A DNA stretch of 64,000 nucleotides from Botryotinia globosa (Eukaryota > Ascomycota > Leotiomycetes > Helotiales > Sclerotiniaceae), in NCBI GenBank assembly GCA_014898425.1, contig RCSZ01000006.1, positions 2,108,001-2,172,000 of the forward strand, in the 5' to 3' direction. The number at the start of each line of letters is the position of its first letter. The stretch's first letter is position 1. A program made the translations under genes and the position numbers. The notes beneath the pieces are model-generated. The model had not been told where the DNA came from and did no database searches. It saw nothing but the letters and a program-made list of their open reading frames with translations. Of this stretch, positions 32,134-44,460 are shown one piece after another.

Positions 32134-35100
32134 TTAATTAATAATATTATAAATTAGAGTTTTGAACTTTACTAAAAGTATTAAATATTTTTATATAATA
32201 TTCAGAATTGATAGAAATTCTAAAAATATTATAGAGAAGATATTATTGTATTAAATATAATATATTATCTCTTTTTATAATATTAAAAAGTATATTTTAA
32301 ATAATTGTATTGAAAAAATATATTCAAAAAGTTCAATTTTATTAAATATAATAAATCGATTTTGTATTTATTATATATTCATCTTTATATTATATATTAT
32401 ATTAAATAAAAACAAAGATTTTTATTTATTTTTTATATTTATAAAAGACTTTTATATATATATAAATATATATATATTTATAACAACTCTCGAAATACTT
32501 CTATTTATATATACAATTATATTGGAAAATGATATTATTCTAATTAAAAATATTATCAATAAGAATATATATATAGAGAAGAAAAAGAAAAAATATAAGA
32601 AATAGCTTAATTTATTAAAAATAATATTAAATGATAAGAGAACTATTATTATTAATAATAAAGAGCTCATTAAATATATCAAATTCAAATATAAACAATA
32701 CGATTACAAAGATATCAATAATAATAATCTAATAGAAATCTTTTATTATAACTTTAGGATATTCATAATTATATAATTCATAAAAATCTATTAGATTTAT
32801 ATATGAAAGCTATATATAATATTATATACTTAAGGAATATACCTATCAAAAATAGGTGTTGAAGTATCTATAGTTTTATTCGAATAATCTTGTAAGATTA
32901 TTATTGATAAATAAATGAAAGTATAAATTCAAAAAGCTTTGAAAAATATTAATATCAAAAAACTTAAATTTAAGTTCGGAATTATTCACAAATTCATTAA
33001 AAACGACTTCAAATATATGGATAAAAACAATAAAAATAAGTATAATGAGAATAATAATATAGAAGATTTTGGCAATAGAAACAGTGATAGTGATAGGGAT
33101 AATAAAGATTATAAATCTCGAAAAAATAAAATGTTAGTATTATATTTCAATATACAATCTTTTATTAATTTATTGAAATTCTATATCAATAATAAGAAAT
33201 ATAATAAGAATAATGACAATTTCGACTTTAAGTTTTCAATCTTTTATAAAATCTTATAATATATAGAAGTACCTATAGATATATACTATAAAGTGTTTCC
33301 GATTATACTCAAAAAGAGTACATTTCAATTCTTTTATATTAATTACAACTCTCTGCTATCAATATTCAAAGAGCTTTATATCTATATATAGAACAATTTT
33401 AAAGGAAATGAATATCAATAAAATATATTGTTGAAATGAAATAATATTATTTTAAAATCGATTAAAAAAGAATATAAAAACAAACCATTTAGTAAATGTC
33501 TTATAATCATAATTAAACAATTATATATATTACAATATCAATTCAATTTTATTATACAATAGATATCCTATCTTTATAATAAGTTTATACTTACTTGTAA
33601 AAATATAAAGATATATAATCTAATTTGTTTTGATTTTAAAAAAGAAATATTTAATTTGATTAATCAATTACAATAATTTATTAATATATAAAAAAGATTG
33701 TATAAAGATAAAGAAGATATAATACTATTTATTAATAGGAAATTCTATAATAATAATAATTATAGCAATAATTAGAGCGATTCTAGGGATTTCAGAAATA
33801 ATAATAATTTCAGAAATAATTTGTATAATAAACAATAATATTTAGATTCTTTTAATTAATATAATTATTACTGGATATATAAAAAAAAAGGATATTGATT
33901 AATAAAACATTTTAAAGAAAAATAAGATAAGAATAGATACAAATATAAAGAAAAGATTAAAAACAATAATAATAATATATTTAATAAGCACTATAATCAA
34001 TAGATAATCAAATATAAAAGAAAGGCTATTAATATAAAGTTTGATTTAAAGATCGAAATAAATCTGTTTTTTGCGAATCTCGATATTAAAGATAATGTGA
34101 ATAAAACATTTTTTGTGAATTCCGAGTTTATCAATAATTAGAAAATGTTTAATTAATTATCATTTAATATAATATTATACATAATAATTAGAAACTCTAT
34201 TAAAACTATTTTATTTATAGAAAACATAATAAATATCTTTTATACAAATTATATGAGTAAAGAATTCTTTGATATATATATTAATATAATATATATAGAG
34301 AAATCTATAGTTGGAATTGAATAATATTATATATAGAAATGAATCTACTCAATTGAATATAATTTACTAATAATAGGGGTTGTAAATGTATATTTTGGGA
34401 AGGGAATTATAATATTAATAAAATTATTCTGAATTATTATATTATTTGGAAATATCGATTTTTATATTGTAGATATTAATATTCTATTTCTATTAAATTT
34501 TGAAGATATAAATCGTTTTAAAGTGTTTTATAATAATATTATTAATTAGTTTATTATTTCAAAGAATAAATATTTTATTATTAAAAAATGTGGGTATATA
34601 TTTTTAATATAGAAAATAAATATAAATTAATTTATTCAAAAATTGATTTATTAGAACAACTATTATTTAATAATTATAAAGCTATAATATCTACATCAAC
34701 AATTTGATTATCTATTAATATAATGTTTTTATAATATATTATAATAAACAAGTTATAATAAAAATAATAATATTATTAAATATTTTATTAAATATTATAA
34801 ATATTATTAAATGTATAACAAGTTATTAGAATATTTTAGATTTATTTTATTGGAAGATATTGAATTCAATTATATTATTTATATTGATATTATATATATT
34901 ATAAATAATCTAGTTCTATATATTATTAATAAAGCAATATATTATCAAATAGTTTGATTTTTTGAAAATATTTTTATTAAATATATATTCAATAATCTCA
35001 AAGAATATTAGATTAATATATATATTAAATTATCAGATTATATTATTTACAATATTAAAAAGAATTTTATAAATAAAAAATTTATTCAAAATATAAAATC

Positions 35101-36877
35101 TATATCGATTATTATTAAAAGTATATCTATTGAAATATATAACTCTATAAATATTATCAAAAAATATTATTATTCATTATATTATATATATAAGATTTTA
35201 ATAAAAGAATTTAAAAATAATAATCTAACTAAAATAATAATTCTTTAAATAATAATAAAAGCTATAAATAATATAATAAAACCAAATAGATTTGTTCCTA
35301 TATTATTAATTTATAAAATATATTCCAAATTAAATAATATTAATCTATCAATTATAATAATCATTTAATATATAAAAACTATAAAGAAAGCTATAATAGA
35401 AGTATATTATATTCAAACTAAAAAATAAATTATAAAAGTATTAAAACTAAGAAATAAATTATTTATAATATTTGTTTTTATTTTATTATTGAATTCAAAA
35501 GTTTTAATATAGAGAAAAAGAAAAGATAGTAATATATCAAACAAATAGATTAAATTATATACTTTGATTAAAATAAACAGAAAGATATATAAAATAGAAT
35601 TTTTCAGTAAATCAACTAAATTCCAATTTATATTTGTATAATCCTTCTATATAAAATCTAAAGGAATAAAATCAAAAAATAATTATATAAATGATAATAA
35701 TAGTAATATTATAGTTGTTGATATATTATATATAAAAATATTATAATCCTAAATATCATTATTAATAATACAATTAGATATATAATTATATTATTATATA
35801 AAAAATAATTTGATTAGAATAATCAATATAATAAATATTAATAAAGAATATATTGCGAAATTATTACAATTGATTATATTTTTATAAAATGATATATTTA
35901 TGAGATATATAGAATTGCAATATAAGGAAGTTAATAAACTAATGAAGGATAGAGTTTTTAAAATTATTTCAAAAGATAGTATTCTATTTGAAATAAGATT
36001 TTTCAAATTATATTTTATTAATAAAATAAAAGAAGAGGATATTGATAAGATATATATAAAATTACAATTAATAATTCAAATATATTAAAATAAAAATAAA
36101 ACTATTGTTTTAATATAATTATTTATTATTCAATATATTAATCAATATATTATTTTTATATTTACTATTATTCTATAAATATCAAATAAATATATTCAAA
36201 TCTATTTGTAGAATATTATACAAATATATATTTAATTGATTATAATTTTAAACAAATTCATTTATATAAAAGTATTGAAAAAGATTGGATTTGAGGATGG
36301 ATATGTTTTATATATTATAAAACCTTTGTATAGTATTTTCGAAATAGGAAATTATTAATTTGGAATCTACTATAATTACTACAAGGATAAACTAAATATG
36401 ATGCAATCTATATATAATCCTTATTTACTTTATTCAATTAATAGCATCGGCATTATAAAACTTCAAATTAATAATATATTTATAATTATAAATAAAAGAT
36501 TTATATATTTAAAATAAAAGTAATTGAATAAAACCAATTTTATAATCAAAGATAGAGAGTAATTTATAGAAAATCATTCATTCAGATTTAATAGCTATTT
36601 AATCACTTTTAAGGGTAATAGAATCTATCTTAATCAAGAGAAATAATGTAATAATATCAGAATGGTTATGGCCGGGAATATCAACATACATGAAATAAGA
36701 GGAAAAGTTTGGAAAAATATTATTTCAAAAAATCAATATATCGCTTAATATATAAGAGAAGTATATATTGCAATTGTATATTAATTAGAGGTATTTTATC
36801 ATTTTTCTATTATTATTCAGGTAATAGATCCAAAGAAAGAAAATATAAATAAGTTTAATAAAATTATTAAATAATAA

Positions 36878-37282
36878 ATGAATAATTTAAAAAAAGAATT
36901 TATATTTATATTTCTAAATATGGATTCTATCAAATTAATTGTTTTTATTAATATATTATTTATTAATAATATTAATTTATTATTACAAATTAATTATATG
37001 ATCTATTTAATAAACAAATATAATAATATTAATATTATATATTGGATATTAGTTAAATATAAGAGAATTATTAGAAATATATTAGCTTTTAAATTATATA
37101 TATTGATTCTAGGCTTCAATATTAAAGTTGTTATTAAAAACATCATCAATATTATTCTCAAGTCTAAAAAGCTAATACTACTTATACTCTATATGAACTC
37201 AAAGTTACTATATAACCTATTAATTAAACTTGGCATAAATACAAAAAAACAACTTTTAATCGATATTATAGCTTTAAGATAA
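36878..37282 (+). pseudogene. Copia RNase H relic
   Basis: An accidental open frame of 134 codons within the retroelement. Spaced matches to the copia RNase H region are visible (SIKLIVFINILF, IIYWILVKYKRI, SKLLYNLLIKLG), with residues shifted towards Ile, Asn, Lys and Tyr as expected from RIP. It corresponds to the same region as the normal-composition fragment at 23316-23528. Confidence 0.75.
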
Positions 37283-37536
37283 TACTATAAAAATAAGGAA
37301 ATCACAAAAATTAAATGAATTAATAAAAAGTCAAACCCTACAAACACTATAATCAAAAACAATATATATCAAATATTAAAAGATTTAATTGATATTAATA
37401 AGATAATTATTAAAATGATGTATTAGATAGAAAGGAAATAGTGATATAGGAGCTAGATAGGGCTAAAAGAATATTATATTTAAAATAGATTATAGATTAA
37501 AATACATAATCACATTTATCTTTAAAAAATTGTTAA

Positions 37537-37706
37537 TATCAGAATATCAATTATATAATCAAAAAGGGTATTATATTAATTAATATTGTACTAGTATTTT
37601 TTTATATATTTAATATCTAACTTTTTATAATTAATAATAATTAAAAACAAATATAATTATATAGAACTAAGTATTTATATTTATATTAACCAAGTTGATA
37701 TTAACA
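37537..37706 (+). repeat. 3' LTR of the copia element
   Basis: 170 bp, same length as the 5' LTR. Nearly all differences are transitions that raise A+T (for example TGTCGG in the 5' copy against TATCAG here). Confidence 0.88.
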
Positions 37707-37827
37707 ATCTTCGATTAAGTTCGAGCCGTAAAACCTAAAGGAAACTTCTAATTAGTAAGAATAAAATGTAGTCTATTTATGCATTTGTTAGTTACACATA
37801 TAAAGTTCCGAGTTAATTTTTTTACAG

Positions 37828-37962
37828 AAGCCCAGAGGAAGCACAATTAGCTTGGCAGAAATACGCCGAATGGTTAATCAATGGGGTCCAGATGTCAGTG
37901 GTGATTCTACTGACCAAACTGCTCTCAGGGCTCTAGATAAGATATTGGATTCTCACAATTAA
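37828..37962 (+). pseudogene. Orphan 3' exon of an unknown gene
   Basis: A good 3' splice site (poly-T then ACAG at 37827) is followed by 44 open codons and a stop. The residues look protein-like: TISLAEIRRMVNQWGPDVSG and ALRALDKILDSHN. It starts 120 bp after the retrotransposon, and no upstream exon remains. It could be the end of a gene split by the insertion. Low certainty. Confidence 0.35.
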
Positions 37963-38409
37963 TACCGAAAAGACACCATCGAGATGTTTTCCCAGAATCA
38001 CTGATTATAATTTTTGCTCAAGAATGCCACGAACAGAAGCTTGAACAAGTAAGTTGCGTAAAGCAACAGGGACATTTGAGAAAGAGCCGGGTTTAAGGAG
38101 TGGCACGGAAACATGAATAGAAAATTAAGTCAAGCATTATGATCAATTATTGAATTTTGATAGAAAACTAGAGTTGAAACTACTCAGATTAGGTATTCAT
38201 GGTAGGTGAAATTTCATCAGCCTACTCTCTCCTTTAGTCCGTACCTCGCCTACGCAGTAGCTAGTCCTGGACCCCTAGTTACTCGCAAGACCTGCTCCTC
38301 ATTATCCAACAATCACCGCACAAAAATCCACCAACGCCCAATACCCTTACTTTGATACTCTTCCTATCGTGCACAAGAATCACAACCCAAGCCACTCCTA
38401 ACTACCCAC
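37963..38409. other. Intergenic region
   Basis: No gene seen. Downstream flank of family member 5. Confidence 0.45.
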
Positions 38410-39141
38410 CTAGTGTGCAAAGTCCTCCCTGTAAGCACTTTCGATTCTCCTGAAAACCGAATCCGTCTTGTGTATTTCTTTAACTTTATCGCTATCACTT
38501 CTGTCGATATACGCCAAAGTCCAATTACCATTATCGAGATTGATGAATCCAGCCGCTAATCTCAGCTGCGAGAAACTAAAATGATCGATGACGAATTGAC
38601 AGCGGATTAGTTGAACCTGAGTGAGAGAAACGTTGATTTGTTGAACCAGATTTTTTATTTCTTGAACGTGATTGATGTAAGCTCGAGGTGCCTCTTTGCG
38701 GGAAACTCCAGGGTAGATGACGAGTTCGAGAATGCCAGTCCACGAAGTGTATGTTGGGCTCTGGAGCTGGCGAATAATGATAGACATATCTGTTTGTTGA
38801 TCCCCGGAATAATTGATGGAAAGACTCAAGATCTTGTTGGATTTGGTGTGCCATTCCTTATTCAAAATTGGTCCAGGGAGTGGGGATGTTGGAATTAACC
38901 ACTCTCGGGTGGCTTCATCAGGGTTGGTATTACCGGCTTGACTTCTCCATCCGACGTGATAGTTCTCATCGCTGTTGCAGAAGTCGCAGGTGCAACCTTC
39001 CGGTGCTTCGTTTTTGCCGTGCGCGTTTTCTTTTAAAGAAGAGACATCAACATTGTTTTGTGTAGACCAGTCTATAGGAAGAGGAACGAATCGAGGCATT
39101 CTAGTGAGATTATCGTGGAGGGATTGGAGGAAGCTATTCAT
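38410..39141 (-). CDS. Unknown family member 5, 243 aa, with CTCDFC extension
   Basis: Single exon and the longest member. An N-terminal extension includes GCTCDFCNSDENYHVGW, a possible metal-binding or disulfide pair not seen in the others. The core follows: NKILSLSINYSGDQQ, a helix with IKNLVQQINVSL, the changed motif FSFSQLRLAAGFINL, NWTLAYIDRSD, and the end VFRRIESAYREDFAH. The start could also be the second Met (MPRFVPLP, 39099). Confidence 0.72.
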   Translation of the reverse strand: MNSFLQSLHDNLTRMPRFVPLPIDWSTQNNVDVSSLKENAHGKNEAPEGCTCDFCNSDENYHVGWRSQAGNTNPDEATREWLIPTSPLPGPILNKEWHTKSNKILSLSINYSGDQQTDMSIIIRQLQSPTYTSWTGILELVIYPGVSRKEAPRAYINHVQEIKNLVQQINVSLTQVQLIRCQFVIDHFSFSQLRLAAGFINLDNGNWTLAYIDRSDSDKVKEIHKTDSVFRRIESAYREDFAH

Positions 39142-40045
39142 GTTTCTGACGAAGTGTAGATGGTTTCGCGGAAATCTGTTCTATTTTCGGATTTGATAGA
39201 AGTGATTAGTGTTCGATTTGTTTGCTGTCAGGAGCTCGAGCTTGGATGTGAGAGATATATGATAATATGTCAATCTCGTCACATCGACTCTGGCGCAAAT
39301 TTTTCTTCCATACGGTTAGTTTTAATACTGCTAGAGTAGCAGGGTTAGGGCAGAATTCACTTCATATGGCTCTACATTTTACAGGCGGAACAGTACTACC
39401 CTTGGACTGCCAAACTCCTCCTTTCAATCTCATATCAGCCAGGTATGACAAAGAAGTGAATTTTTTGATTAGACGGTGTAGCGCAGAGATGAGTTTGGTT
39501 AGAACTAATCATAGACAGTGAATAGTTTGATCAATAAAAGCGTGCCATGACAATTATTTTGATAATGAAGTGTACAGCAGAGAATAAGCAGGAAACAACA
39601 TTGAAACAGAAATAGCAAAACTTCCAGTAGAATTTACTGTCTACCTACTTTTAGCACCTTTTCTTTATCATACTGATATATCTTCGATGACATACGGCTG
39701 CTGCGCTATTTGAATTTCGAGATTTGATCCTAAGAAATGTTTGTATGTGTATAATCTACGGCACGTAGCTGATAATCCCAGACGGTACCTCCTACTTCAA
39801 TAGCCAGATCAGGAAGCGTATCAGTGAAAACTCATTACGGTCATTGGAACGGCCGTATCATGAACAGTCTCGTATCTCCATAGAATGAACTATTGGGTAC
39901 AAATCTGTTCCGCTCTCGTTGTATATAGAGAAACCATCCTTTCCTCGACGATATTCGACACTGAACGAATGCCTAATCAAAGTTTCGGAAGTAAAGTAGC
40001 CAATCCCCACCACGCGCGATCATCCCATCGTCAAAATCCCTTACA
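39142..40045. other. Divergent promoter region between family members 5 and 6
   Basis: The only head-to-head pair of the family shares these 0.9 kb. No other gene is supported. Confidence 0.45.
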
Positions 40046-40588
40046 ATGAACGACGAAGATTCGCGTCCTCTCAAATCCCTCGACGAAATCCCATACCATC
40101 CTCACATAATATTCTGGGGTGGCGTCCTAACCCTATCCATAGATCTTCACCCTACTCCCCTCCAAATCCCCACCCTCATGAGAAATCTCGCCAATATTCT
40201 TCCCGACTACGCGCCTTGGGCTCACCATATCAAAATTTCTATTCTTCCTCCTCCGCCTCCTCGTATAGATCTCGACTCATGGTCCATAAAACCTTCTCGG
40301 TCCCATGTCTCCGATTTCAAAACTATCATCAGTATCTTGAACAAATTCGATAAAGTAAAAGAACTCCATATGACTATATTGCTTAAACCCCATGAATCGA
40401 AATGCGAGGATTTGTATTTTTTGGGTGGATTGTTTGGATTGGAGAGAATTAAATGGAGTTTGGCGTTTGCGGTCGAGGGACATGGGAAGTGGGAGATTGA
40501 TGATGAGTGTTGTTTCATGAGGGAGTTGTTGGAGGTTTATTCGAGGCGGTTTTCGAGATCGGGAGGGTTGGAGATGATTGTTGAGTAG
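40046..40588 (+). CDS. Unknown family member 6, 180 aa (plus strand)
   Basis: The only member on the plus strand. Closest in sequence to member 7: HPHIIFWGGVLTLSIDLHP, then NILPDYAPWAHHIKISIL, a helix with FKTIISILNKFDKVKEL. The FPQMKLAA motif is replaced by EDLYFLGGLFGLERIKW. SLAFAVEGHG and FMRELLEVYSRRFS follow as the family end. The changed motif suggests divergence of function or loss of constraint. Confidence 0.72.
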   Translation: MNDEDSRPLKSLDEIPYHPHIIFWGGVLTLSIDLHPTPLQIPTLMRNLANILPDYAPWAHHIKISILPPPPPRIDLDSWSIKPSRSHVSDFKTIISILNKFDKVKELHMTILLKPHESKCEDLYFLGGLFGLERIKWSLAFAVEGHGKWEIDDECCFMRELLEVYSRRFSRSGGLEMIVE

Positions 40589-41316
40589 GAAGTACTGAGA
40601 TCAAGGAGGTGATTGCCAGATATAAATAATGGGGAGTGGAAAAGGATGACGATGCTTTTGTTTGGTTCTGCGAGGTATTTCTTTGTGCTATCTATGTTCG
40701 TTAGTTCATGAAAGCAGTGGACTATAAACAGGCCTACAATCAATAAGTACTAATCTCACAATTTACTATCTATTTGTGATCTTCGCTTTTTTGTGCATAC
40801 ATATGTTGTGTTATCACTCAGTCAGCTAGTCAGTGTGTCTATTCTTTCCACCTTTTCGAGTCTCCACAAGTTTATACACTTCAAAGAGGATATATAAAAA
40901 GAAGATATATTAACATTGAAGCATACTAATAAGACAGACTGGTTCATATTTCTGCATCTTCACCTTCGAATCCCATTCACTTTATGAATGAAGGGGGCAT
41001 AGCCCGAGACACTTATGTTAGATTTTACCTTTCACTTTTTAGTATTCAAGAACGATGAAGATTGATATAACCTGATATCATTAAACATATTCATTGAGAG
41101 TTGTTTCCTAAACTCCACGTTACAAAGTACATCCATATTTCACTGACACAAAGCCATGAAATACTGCTATGCACAAATGAGTATCCGCTAACTTCCCAGT
41201 AGCCAATTTTTCCCTAATAATCAACACCAAAGATCGAGAATCGCATCTCCTAATAATCCCAGCCTACAAAATCATCCCCCTCCCCGGCAACCCCCCAACC
41301 TATCCCCTTTAACCCC
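40589..41316. other. Convergent intergenic region between family members 6 and 7
   Basis: No gene seen. Pyrimidine-rich near 41230-41330. Confidence 0.45.
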
Positions 41317-41844
41317 TCACAAAAACTCCTTTCTCCAAACCCCAGACAATCTTCTCATCGTATCATCTTCCTGATTGACTCCAACCGGCTCCTCCCCCTT
41401 AACCACATACTGCAAACTGCGCTGAACATCCTTTCTCAAGCCAAACATCGCAGCCGCCAGCTTCATCTGCGGGAAACTGCAATAATCGACCAACATCCTA
41501 ACTCTAACCTGCTCCAACTTCTTCAACTTATTAACCTCTCCAACAATTGATTTCATATCCGCAATGTGCGAGATATGGACGCTGGGGAGTTCCATGTGGG
41601 GGATGCCGGCATGGATGCTGAGTTGGAGAATCTTGACATAGGGTGCGTAGTCCGGGAGGATGGAGAGGAGAGATTGCATGGAGGTGGACTTTGCGATCGG
41701 GCTGCCGGGTCCGCAGTAATCGATTGTGAGAGTGAGGATGTTGCCTGTGAAAGCGATGTTGGGGTGGGCTGTGATCTCGGAAGGGTGTTTGGGGATGATT
41801 TCGCTGGGGGCGGCTTGGGCGCCACGTCTGTTTTTGGATCCCAT
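41317..41844 (-). CDS. Unknown family member 7, 175 aa
   Basis: Single exon and compact, so it may define the minimal family protein. Starts MGSKNRRGAQAAPSEI, then HPNIAFTGNILTLTIDY, SLLSILPDYAPYVKILQLSI, a helix with MKSIVGEVNKLKKLEQVRV, the full motif YCSFPQMKLAAAMFGLRK, RSLQYVVKGEEP and MRRLSGVWRKEFL as its C-terminus. No signal peptide, no membrane segment, no known domain. Confidence 0.78.
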   Translation of the reverse strand: MGSKNRRGAQAAPSEIIPKHPSEITAHPNIAFTGNILTLTIDYCGPGSPIAKSTSMQSLLSILPDYAPYVKILQLSIHAGIPHMELPSVHISHIADMKSIVGEVNKLKKLEQVRVRMLVDYCSFPQMKLAAAMFGLRKDVQRSLQYVVKGEEPVGVNQEDDTMRRLSGVWRKEFL

Positions 41845-43598
41845 GATGACTGAGTTGATATGTCTGATTTGATATGTGTATTGGTAAGGAAGTGTTGAGT
41901 TTATTTTTCTTTGGTTAAAGTATTGAAGACAACTCTGAATATTAAAGATCTTACAGAGAGTTCTCTGGCGTCTGACTTATTGAATGTGATCTGTTATTGA
42001 GATTGAGATTGTAATCTTGAAGTGAAGAAGATGAGGTAACGAGAATAGAAGAAGCAAATTAGGGCGGTGTTCCAACAACCTTATATACCAAACGAAAGCC
42101 TTTCCAATACAACAACTCACGTAAGCGAGATTATCGTAACTAACAATGTCCCTCAAGTATAGCCGTACAGGAGCTGTACAGTCGGTATTTACACATATCA
42201 ATTCACTAAGAATGAGGCCTCCAGCTGCGTAAGATGCATACATACCGTACCGTAACCGATCCTTGCATGGATTGAAGTGTATGAACATTGAAATCAACAC
42301 TTGTATGTGATGTTCGATAGGTATTTGTGGTCTAAGATAGTTTCAAAACTTTGCTAGCCATCATTGGCGGAGGGCCTCAAAATCTTGATTTTTCTTCTCT
42401 AGGTCGTCTGTCCGTAGATCTTCTAGTATCGCGGTCGATAGAAATAGCATATGTCTAGCTTGAGGATCATTAGGAGATATTGAAGGTTAATGGTATGAGT
42501 TCGAAGCTCGATTAGAGAAATCCATCCTACCAATCGTAGATATCCAACCAGATGAATTACCTCTCAACTCTACCAAAATCATCAACTCCAATCCATACAA
42601 TCCTCTGGAAAACGAAACATCCCAGTATTGATTCTACCGCAAAATATTCTGTAAAATCTCAAAGATGCCCTTGGAATTGCTGAAAACGTGTTGTTCATAG
42701 ATCCATATCCCTCACTGTTGCATTCGAATTTCATCCATTCCACATCTTAAATACACAGAGGTTCCCCCTCCCCCCCTCAAAACAAATCGCACAAGTTCAA
42801 CAAGTAAAGTCCATCCCCATCTCCATTTCAAACATCCTTCCCATCCAGCCACAGATCTACAATTACACGGATCTGATAGAAAAATCATCCCATCCTATCC
42901 CATACCACTAGGTACACTATATACTACACTGGACACTCCAAACTCCAAACTCCAAACTCCCTGCCTCAAAACATACATCACAAGTCTGTCTGCAAACCCT
43001 CCCCTACAAATCCTCTCCTCCAAAAGATCAAGCTCCAAGTATTTCATTATTTCTTCCCATAAAACTCATACCCACACAAAGATAAATCTCTTCCATCCCA
43101 TCAAATTTTGCAGATTCCAAGCCGTATAGAAAAGAAGTCGTCGGGAGGCCCTCCAAATGCAGGTTTCACAATTCGCATTGAAGATTCAAATTTCGAGATT
43201 TCAGAGGACACCCAAGCTGGTGAAGAGTCATCGCCGAAATCGAATAATCCGAAATTTCATGGCATAGCAGTAATATAAATGAATGATATGAATTATAAAG
43301 ATAAATTCAACCAAAAATTTATTCTCAGATTCTGAATTCAGAGTTGACGTTCCCTCCGTCCCATCCCATCCCATCCCACCCCACTCCGCTTCCGCCCACT
43401 TCCCCCCTAGCACCAAAAAAACCTCCCCACCAATTCTAATTTCCCTAGCGCTACTCGAAAATTTCGCAGATCCACACATATTACAAATTTACTTCCTCTC
43501 TCTCAACTTTGAGATTTGAGAACTGTCCATCCTACCAAAAAGTCAAGAATAAAAGTATATCAGAGGAATCAAATTCTTCCAAAAATGCAAAAATTTAA
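41845..43598. other. Intergenic region with pyrimidine-rich stretches
   Basis: No supported gene. It holds C/T-rich runs, a (CCAAACT)n-like repeat near 42935-42960 and a CCATCCCATC run near 43360-43385. Confidence 0.45.
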
Positions 43599-43711
43599 TG
43601 ATGAGAGTGGGATTCGAACCCACGCCTATTACTAGACCAGGAGATTGTAATAATCTTGTATTAAGCTATAAACCTTAACCTGGCGCCTTAGACCAACTCG
43701 GCCATCTCACC
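43599..43711 (-). tRNA. tRNA-Leu (AAG) with intron
   Basis: Minus strand: acceptor GGTGAGA pairs with TCTCATC (one G-T), D arm GGCCGAGTTGGTCTAAGGC, anticodon stem CCAGG/CCTGG enclosing TTAAGG-T, giving anticodon AAG. An intron of about 30 nt follows base 37. The long variable arm and T arm GTGGG-TTCGAAT-CCCAC are those of a type II tRNA-Leu. Confidence 0.92.
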
Positions 43712-44460
43712 TAGTGCTTATTTGATGGGAGTGCAGCCGAAGAGAGCGCATATCAAGGACCCGACAAGTGGATGTTGGCAGTACAGAGAGAGCACACTCA
43801 AAGGACTCCATTATACTGTGACTTCTAGATATACAATTCGATGGAATGTCAAGCCCTACGGAGTAGAGGTATTGCTTTCTTTATCAGAGTTTGGACCTTG
43901 CCGTTGGACCTTGCCGTTGGTATCGTGATGGAGGTAATGTCGTTGTTGAGGTAGTCAAGATATATGGGAGCTCAGCTCAAGCATTCACATACATATCTCT
44001 CAGGATGCAATACTTCTATGAGAGTCGTGCGGTTATCGAATTATGAAACCGTATTGCTTTGCTTGAGTTGTCATCGATATATGTCACTCACATATCAATC
44101 GTAAATGGGGGCATTCAGACGTTTGATGCAACTGCTCAGGGGTCTTTTGGGAGGATAGTAGATGTGTTACGTTACTGATATGCACTTGTTACAATCAATC
44201 TATAGAGTCCTGTTACTGCTATCGGACGTCCCAACTATGAGGTCAAGCTGTCATAACAGAAAACGAAGGGTGATCAAAAGCCACACAATCACAATCATCA
44301 CTACCAAGGATGCACCGGACTTCATTTTCATCACCGGAAAGGCTCTTCAAACTTTTGAGAAGATAGTATCATTGATCTAGGAGATAGTTCTCTGGGGAAG
44401 TCGATATTTTGGGGACGACGTTCATAACCAAGAATTCCCAAGCACTAAATTTTCCATCTC
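43712..44460. other. Intergenic region
   Basis: ORFs of about 70 codons without support. A 14-bp tandem duplication (TTGGACCTTGCCG) lies near 43890-43918. Confidence 0.45.

Larger units (their letters stand above)
31964..37706 (+). mobile_element. Ty1/copia LTR retrotransposon, 5.7 kb, heavily RIP-degenerated
   Basis: Two 170-bp LTRs bound the element (31964-32133 and 37537-37706), flanked by ACCTT and ATCTT, a 5-bp duplication with one C/T difference. The interior is extremely AT-rich with many stops on every frame. Coding relics on the plus strand, in copia order: a Gag/zinc-knuckle-like trace near 33850-33915, a reverse transcriptase relic around 36290-36420 (VLYIIKPLYSIFEIGN-like), and an RNase H relic at 36878-37282. 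The pattern of C-to-T and G-to-A changes relative to family consensus is what RIP produces. No part can be translated as it stands. Confidence 0.88.

Noticed and set aside
32452..37282. Several ORFs of 60-134 codons within the AT-rich element as genes
   Set aside because: Their composition (Ile, Asn, Lys, Tyr) is the by-product of RIP; spaced matches show that they are retroelement relics.
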